This document shows, in pieces, positions 43,822-49,745 of a stretch of DNA of 49,745 nucleotides (within the stretch, counting starts at the first letter, position 1; each line of letters starts with the position of its first letter). The notes beneath the pieces are model-generated. The model saw nothing but the letters and a program-made list of their open reading frames with translations. It had not been told where the DNA came from and ran no database searches. The translations under genes were made by a program, and so were the position numbers. The DNA lies in contig NW_022204677.1 of assembly GCF_008831285.2 (NCBI RefSeq), positions 1 through 49,745 of the forward strand. Reading direction: 5' to 3'. Source of the stretch: Nymphaea colorata. Lineage: Eukaryota; Streptophyta; Magnoliopsida; Nymphaeales; Nymphaeaceae.

Positions 43822-46657
43822 CCATAGTGCACGATCTAAAGGATTGAAATTACAAGTTCGTATCAATACAAGTACGATTTAAGTGATTCAAATGATCACA
43901 CATACTTAATTGAATGTGCTTATCTTATTGTTACATCCATGTTGCTTGATTAAGTGAACTGAAATCACAAGTTTGTATAAAAATGAATGTGATTCGAGTG
44001 ATTCATTTGGTGTCTTATAGTTAACCTAACGTGTTTCACATGTTATTACATCCATGATCAATGATTTAAATAATTAAAACTCACAAGTTTATATGGATAT
44101 AAAGGAGACCTATGCATTAGTTTGATTCTTTCTATTTTGTACGATAAGTTGAACATGTTGTTACATCTATAGTGATCGATGCACAAGTTCACATCAATAC
44201 GAGTGGGATTTAAGTGATTCAATTGATCACGCATATTTAATTGAATGTACTTAACTTGTTGTTACGTTTATATTAAATGATTTAGTAAATTCAAATCATA
44301 GGTATATATGAAAATGAATGGGATTCGAGTGATTCATTTGGTGTCTTACAGGTAACTTAATGTGTTTCACTTGTTATTACATACATTTGATCACTTATGT
44401 TTAATCGAGAGATTATGTGATTCATTTTTACTTGTTCTTACATACATTTGATAACTTATATTTAATTGAATGTGCGTTACCATTTGTTACATACGTATAG
44501 AATGACTTAGTGGCTTGAAAAAAGAAGTCCGTTTGGAAATGAATGAGAGTCAAGTCACTATATTGGTCCCTTATAGTTAATCTAATGTATTTCACTTGTT
44601 ATTACATCTATAATGGATACAAATGGTTGAAGTCACTATATTTGTACAAGTGTAGTTAATCCGATGAGTTGAATTTGTTGTTATATCTATAGGGAACGTT
44701 CTAAAGGATTGAAATCACATGTTCGTACGAATACAAGTGAGATTTAAGTGATTCATATAATCATGCATACTTAATTGAATGTGTTTAACTTGTTGTTACG
44801 TCTATAATAAAGATTTAGTAGATTGAAATCACAAGTTTGTGCGAAAATGAATGAGATTCGAATGATTCATTTGGTGTCTTGTAGTTAACCAATTGTGTTT
44901 CACTTGTTATTACATCTTTGATCAATGATTTAAATGATTAAAACTTACAAGTTTGTATGGATGTAAAGGAGACCTATAATAGTTTGATCCCTTGTAGTTA
45001 GTTCAATAAGTTGAACTAGTTCTTTCACCTATGATGATCGATGTAAGGAATTGAAATCACAAGTTCGTATCAATACGAGTGGGATTTAAGTGATTCATTT
45101 TATCACACATACATAATTGAATGTGCTTAACTTGTTGTTACGTCTATATTAAATGATTTAGTATATTAAAATCATAGGTTTGTATGAAAATGAATGATAT
45201 TGGAGTGATTCATTTGGTGTCTTGTAAGTAACCTAATGTGTTTCACTTGTTATTACATATATTTGATCACTTATATTTAATTGAGAGATTAAGTGATTCA
45301 TTTTCACTTGTTATTACATATAATTGATCACTTGTATTTAACTGAATGTGCGTTACCATTTCTTACTTACGTATAGAATGACCAAGTGGCTTTGATACCA
45401 GAAGTTCGTTTGGAATACATATATAATGAATGATTTAAATGATTGAAATCACAAGTTCATGTAGATACAAACGCGTGTAGTTAGTCCGATGAGTTGAATT
45501 TATTGTTACAACTATAGTGCACGATCTAAAGGATTGAAATCACAAGTTCGTATCAATACAAGTGCGATTTAAGTGATTCAAATGATCACACATACTTAAT
45601 TGAATGTGCTTAACTTGTTGTTACATCCATATTGCTAGATTAAGTGAATTCAAATCACAAATTTGTGTGAAAATAAATGAGATTTGAGTGATTCATTTGG
45701 TGTCTTATAATTAACCTAATGCGTTTCACTCGTTATGACATCTATGATCAACGATTTAAACGATAAAAACTAACAAGTTTATATGGATGTAAAGGAGACC
45801 TATGGATTAGTTTAGTTTGATCCCTTGTAGTTTGTTCAATAAGTTGAACATGTTACATCTCATTCATTTGTATCCATACGCACACTAAATCACTCGACTC
45901 AATACGAGTGAGATTTAAGTGATTCATTCGATCACGCATACTTAATTGAATGTGCTTAACTTGTTGTTACGTCTATATTAAATAATTTAGTATATTGAAA
46001 TCATAGGTTTGTTTGGAAATGAATGAGATTTGAGTGAGGTAACCTAATATGTTTCACTTGTTATTACATATATTTGATCACATATATTTAATTGAGAGAT
46101 TAAATGATTCATTTTCTTGTTATTACATATATTTGATCAATATATTTAATTGAGTATGCGTAGCCATTTGTTACATACCTATAGAATGACTTAGTGGCTT
46201 GAAATAAGAAGTTCGTTTGGAAATGAATGAGAGTCAGGTCATTAAGTTGGTCCCTTACAGTTAATCTAGTGTATTTCACTTGTTATTACATCTATAGTGA
46301 ATGATTGAAATCGCAAGTTCATATGGATACAAATGGGATCTATGCATTACTTTGAATGCGTGTAATTAGTCTGATGAGTTGAATTTGTTGTTACATTTAT
46401 AGTGAACGATCTAAAGGATTGAAATCACGCGTTCGTACCAATACAAGTGAAATTTAAATGATTCATATGATCATGCTTGCTTAATGAATGTGTTTAACTT
46501 GTTGTTACATCTATATTAAATGATTTAGTAGATCAAATCACAAGTTTGTATGAAAATGAATGAGATTCGAGTGATTCATTTGGTGTCTATGGTTTACCTA
46601 ATGTGTTTCACTAGTTGTTACATTTATAATGATTCTTAATGCGGATGTCCTTAACAA

Positions 46658-46903
46658 GTGATTCATTTGGTGTCATATAGTTAACCAAATGTGTTTCACT
46701 TGTAATTTAATTGAATGTGCTTAACAAGTGAATTAGGTTAACAATAGGGCACCAAATGAATCACTCAAATCTCATTCATTTTCATGCAAGCCCGTGATTT
46801 CAATCTACTAAATCATTTAACATGGATATAACAATATGTAAGTACATTCAATAAAGTATGTGTGATCATATGAATCACTTACATCTGACTCGTATTGGTA
46901 CGA
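46658..46903. repeat. Inverted monomers and hairpin in satellite copy 2
   Basis: Same structure as in copy 1: stem arms 46658-46703 and 46724-46765, loop 46704-46723, inverted monomers to 46903. Only about four differences from copy 1 in 190 bp. The window ends just as copy 3 reaches this block. Confidence 0.88.
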
Positions 46904-49745
46904 CTATAGTGCACGATCTAAAGGGTTGAAATTACAAGTTCGTATCAATACAAGTGCGATTTAAGTGATTCAAATGATCACACATACTTAATTGAATGTG
47001 CTTAACTTATTGTTACATCCATGTTGCTTGATTAAGTGAACTGAAATCACAAGTTTGTATGAAAATGAATGTGATTCGAGTGATTCATTTGGTGTCTTAT
47101 AGTTAACCTAACGTGTTTCACATGTTATTACATCCATGATCAATGATTTAAATAATTAAAACTCACAAGTTTATATGGATATAAAGGAGACCTCTGCATT
47201 AGTTTGATCCTTTCTAGTTTGTACGATAAGTTGAACATGTTGTTACATCTATAGTGATCGATGCACAAGTTCACATGAATACGAGTGGGATTTAAGTGAT
47301 TCAATTGATCACGCATATTTAATTGAATCTACTTAACTTGTTGTTACGTTTATATTAAATGATTTAGTAAATTCAAATCATAGGTTTATATGAAAATGAA
47401 TGGGATTCAGTGATTCATTTGGTGTCTTACAGGTAACTTAATGTGTTTCACTTGTTATTACATACATTTGATCACTTATGTTTAATCGAGAGATTATGTG
47501 ATTCATTTTTACTTGTTCTTACATACATTTGATAACTTATATTTAATTGAATGTGCATAACCATTTGTTACATACGTATAGAATGACTTAGTGTCTTAAA
47601 AAAGAAGTCCGTTTGGAAATGAATGAGAGTCAAGTCACTATATTGGTCCCTTATAGTTAATCTAATGTATTTCACTTGTTATTACATCTATAATGAATGA
47701 TTTAAATGGTTGAAATCACAAGTTTATATGGATACAAATGGTTGAAGTCACTATATTTGTACAAGTGTAGTTAGTCCGATGAGTTGAATTTGTTGTTACA
47801 TCTATAGGGAACGTTCTAAAGGATTGAAATCACATGTTCGTACGAATACAAGTGAGATTTAAGTAATTCATATAATCATGCATACTTAATTGAATGTGTT
47901 TAACTTGTTGTTACGTCTATAATAAATGATTTAGTAGACTGAAATCACAAGTTTGTGCGAAAATGAATGAGATTCGAGTGATTCATTTGGTGTCTTGTAG
48001 TGAACCTATTGTGTTTCACTTGTTATTACATCTTTGATCAATGATTTAAATGATTAAAACTTACAAGTTTGTATGGATATAAAGGAGACCTATGCATTAG
48101 TTTGATCCCTTGTAGTTAGTTCAATAAGTTGAACTAGTTCTTACATCTATGGTGATCGATGTAAGGAATTGAAATCACAAGTTCGTATCAATACGAGTGG
48201 GATTTAAGTGATTCATTTGATCACACATACGTAATTGAATGTGCTTAACTTGTTGTTACGTCTATATTAAATGATTTAGTAGATTAAAATCGTAGGTTTG
48301 TATGAAAATGAATGATATTGGAGTGATTCATTTGGTGTCTTGTAAGTAACCTAATGTGTTTCACTTGTTATTACATATATTTGATCACTTATATTTAATT
48401 GAGAGATTAAGTGATTCATTTTCACTTGTTATTACATATAATTGATCACTTGTATTTAATTGAATGTGCGTGACCATTTCTTACTTACGTATAGAATGAC
48501 CTAGTGGCTTTGATACCAGAAGTTCGTTTGGAATACATATATAATGAATGATTTAAATGATTGAAATCACAAGTTCATGTGGATACAAACGCGTGTAGTT
48601 AGTCCGATGAGTTGAATTTATTGTTACAACTATAGTGCACGGTCTAAAGGATTGAAATCACAAGTTCGTATCAATACAAGTGAGATTTAAGTGATTCAAA
48701 TGATCACACATACTTAATTGAATGTGCTTAACTTGTTGTTACATCCATATTGCTAGATTGAGTGAATTCAAATCACAAGTTTGTGTGAAAATAAATGAGA
48801 TTTGAGTGATTCATTTGGTGTCTTATAATTAACCTAATGTGTTTCACTCGTTATGACATCTATGATCAAGGATTTAAACGATAAAAACTCACAAGATTAT
48901 ATGATGTAAAGGAGACCTATGGATTAGTTTAGTTTGATCCCTTGTAGTTTGTTCAATAAGTTGAACATGTTGTTACATCTCATTCATTTGTATCCATACG
49001 CACACTAAATCACTCGTCTCAATACGAGTGAGATTTAAGTGATTCATTTGATCACGCATACTTAATTGAATGTGCTTAACTTGTTGTTACGTCTATATTA
49101 AATGATTTAGTATATTGAAATCATAGGTTTGTATGGAAATGAATGAGATTTGAGTGATTCATTTGGTGTCTTGTAGGTAACCTAATATGTTTCACTTGTT
49201 ATTACATATATTTGATCAATATATTTAATTGAGTGTGCGTAGCCATTTGTTACATACGTATAGAATGACTTAGTGGCTTGAAATAAGAAGTTCGTTTGAA
49301 ATGAATGAGAGTCAGGTCATTAAGTTGGTCCCTTACAGTTAATCTAGTGTATTTCACTTGTTATTACATCTATAATGAATGATTTAAATGATTGAAATCA
49401 CAAGTTCATGTGGATACAAATGGGATCTATGCATTACTTTGAATGCATGTAATTAGTCCGATGAGTTGAATTTGTTGTTACATCTATAGTAACGATGTAA
49501 AGGATTGAAATCACGCGTTCGTACCAATACAAGTGAAATTTAAATGATTCATATGATCATGCATGCTTAATTGAATGTGTTTAACTTGTTGTTACATCTA
49601 TATTAAATGATTTAGTAGATCGAAATCACAAGTTTGTATGAAAATGAATGAGATTCGAGTGATTCATTTGGTGTCTTATGGTTTACCTAATGTGTTTCAC
49701 TAGTTGTTACATTTATAATGAGTCTTAATACGGATGTCCTTAACA

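Larger units (their letters stand above)
42545..49745. repeat. Satellite array with a 3.1-kb higher-order repeat
   Basis: Monomers of about 115 bp start with 'acttgttgttacatctat' variants (for example 42845, 42960, 43182, 43296, 43411). Three monomer types alternate, giving a 345-bp sub-period marked by 'gattcatttggtgtct'. The whole pattern repeats every 3.08-3.12 kb: the marker 'actcgttatgacatct' is at 42611, 45728 and 48846; 'actagttgttac' is at 43527, 46610 and 49699. About 2.3 higher-order copies are visible and the array continues past the window. No open frame of note; AT-rich. Confidence 0.95.

Noticed and set aside
42545-49745. CRISPR-like array
   Set aside because: The monomers are contiguous and diverge along their whole length; there are no constant short repeats with unique spacers, and the setting is a plant genome.

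Overview
The window looks like nuclear DNA of a flowering plant. Grounds: a decayed CC-NBS-LRR disease-resistance gene whose kinase-2 motif ends in Trp (non-TIR type), a plant-type L1 LINE with a zinc-binding RVT tail, a Ty3/gypsy retrotransposon primed by initiator tRNA-Met, hAT- and Harbinger-type MITEs, and AT-rich non-coding DNA. I cannot name the species. I see no intact protein-coding gene, rRNA, tRNA or CRISPR array; almost all short reading frames are chance frames or shadows of transposon remains.

Layout. 1-1813 is a mosaic repeat (segment A) whose second copy (segment B) lies at 40215-42544. 1.8-10.1 kb is non-genic and holds MITEs, a possible CACTA-type end and asymmetric low-complexity DNA. 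10.2-13.85 kb holds a tandem-repeat promoter region and the CNL pseudogene. 15.9-21.4 kb contains two large related non-coding blocks, probably LTR-type on the minus strand, with an odd CpG-rich palindromic patch between them. 22.1-27.2 kb is a low-complexity province: pyrimidine-rich arrays on the left, purine-rich arrays on the right (an inverted arrangement), split by a 746-bp Harbinger-like MITE. 27.2-34.9 kb is a nested transposon: a LINE carrying a hAT MITE (28257-28695, perfect 8-bp target duplication) and a complete-length gypsy element (29084-34107, minus strand, perfect 5-bp target duplication). 35-40.2 kb is MITE-rich intergenic DNA.

From 42545 to the end runs a tandem array with about 115-bp monomers arranged in a higher-order repeat of about 3.1 kb. 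At least 2.3 copies are visible, about 98% alike where I compared them, and each complete copy contains an inverted block forming a potential 45-bp hairpin. This array is the most notable object here.

The genes do not form a pathway. The region is best read as a transposon graveyard around a dead resistance gene, next to a young higher-order satellite. All comparisons were made by eye; repeat boundaries not marked by a target-site duplication are approximate.
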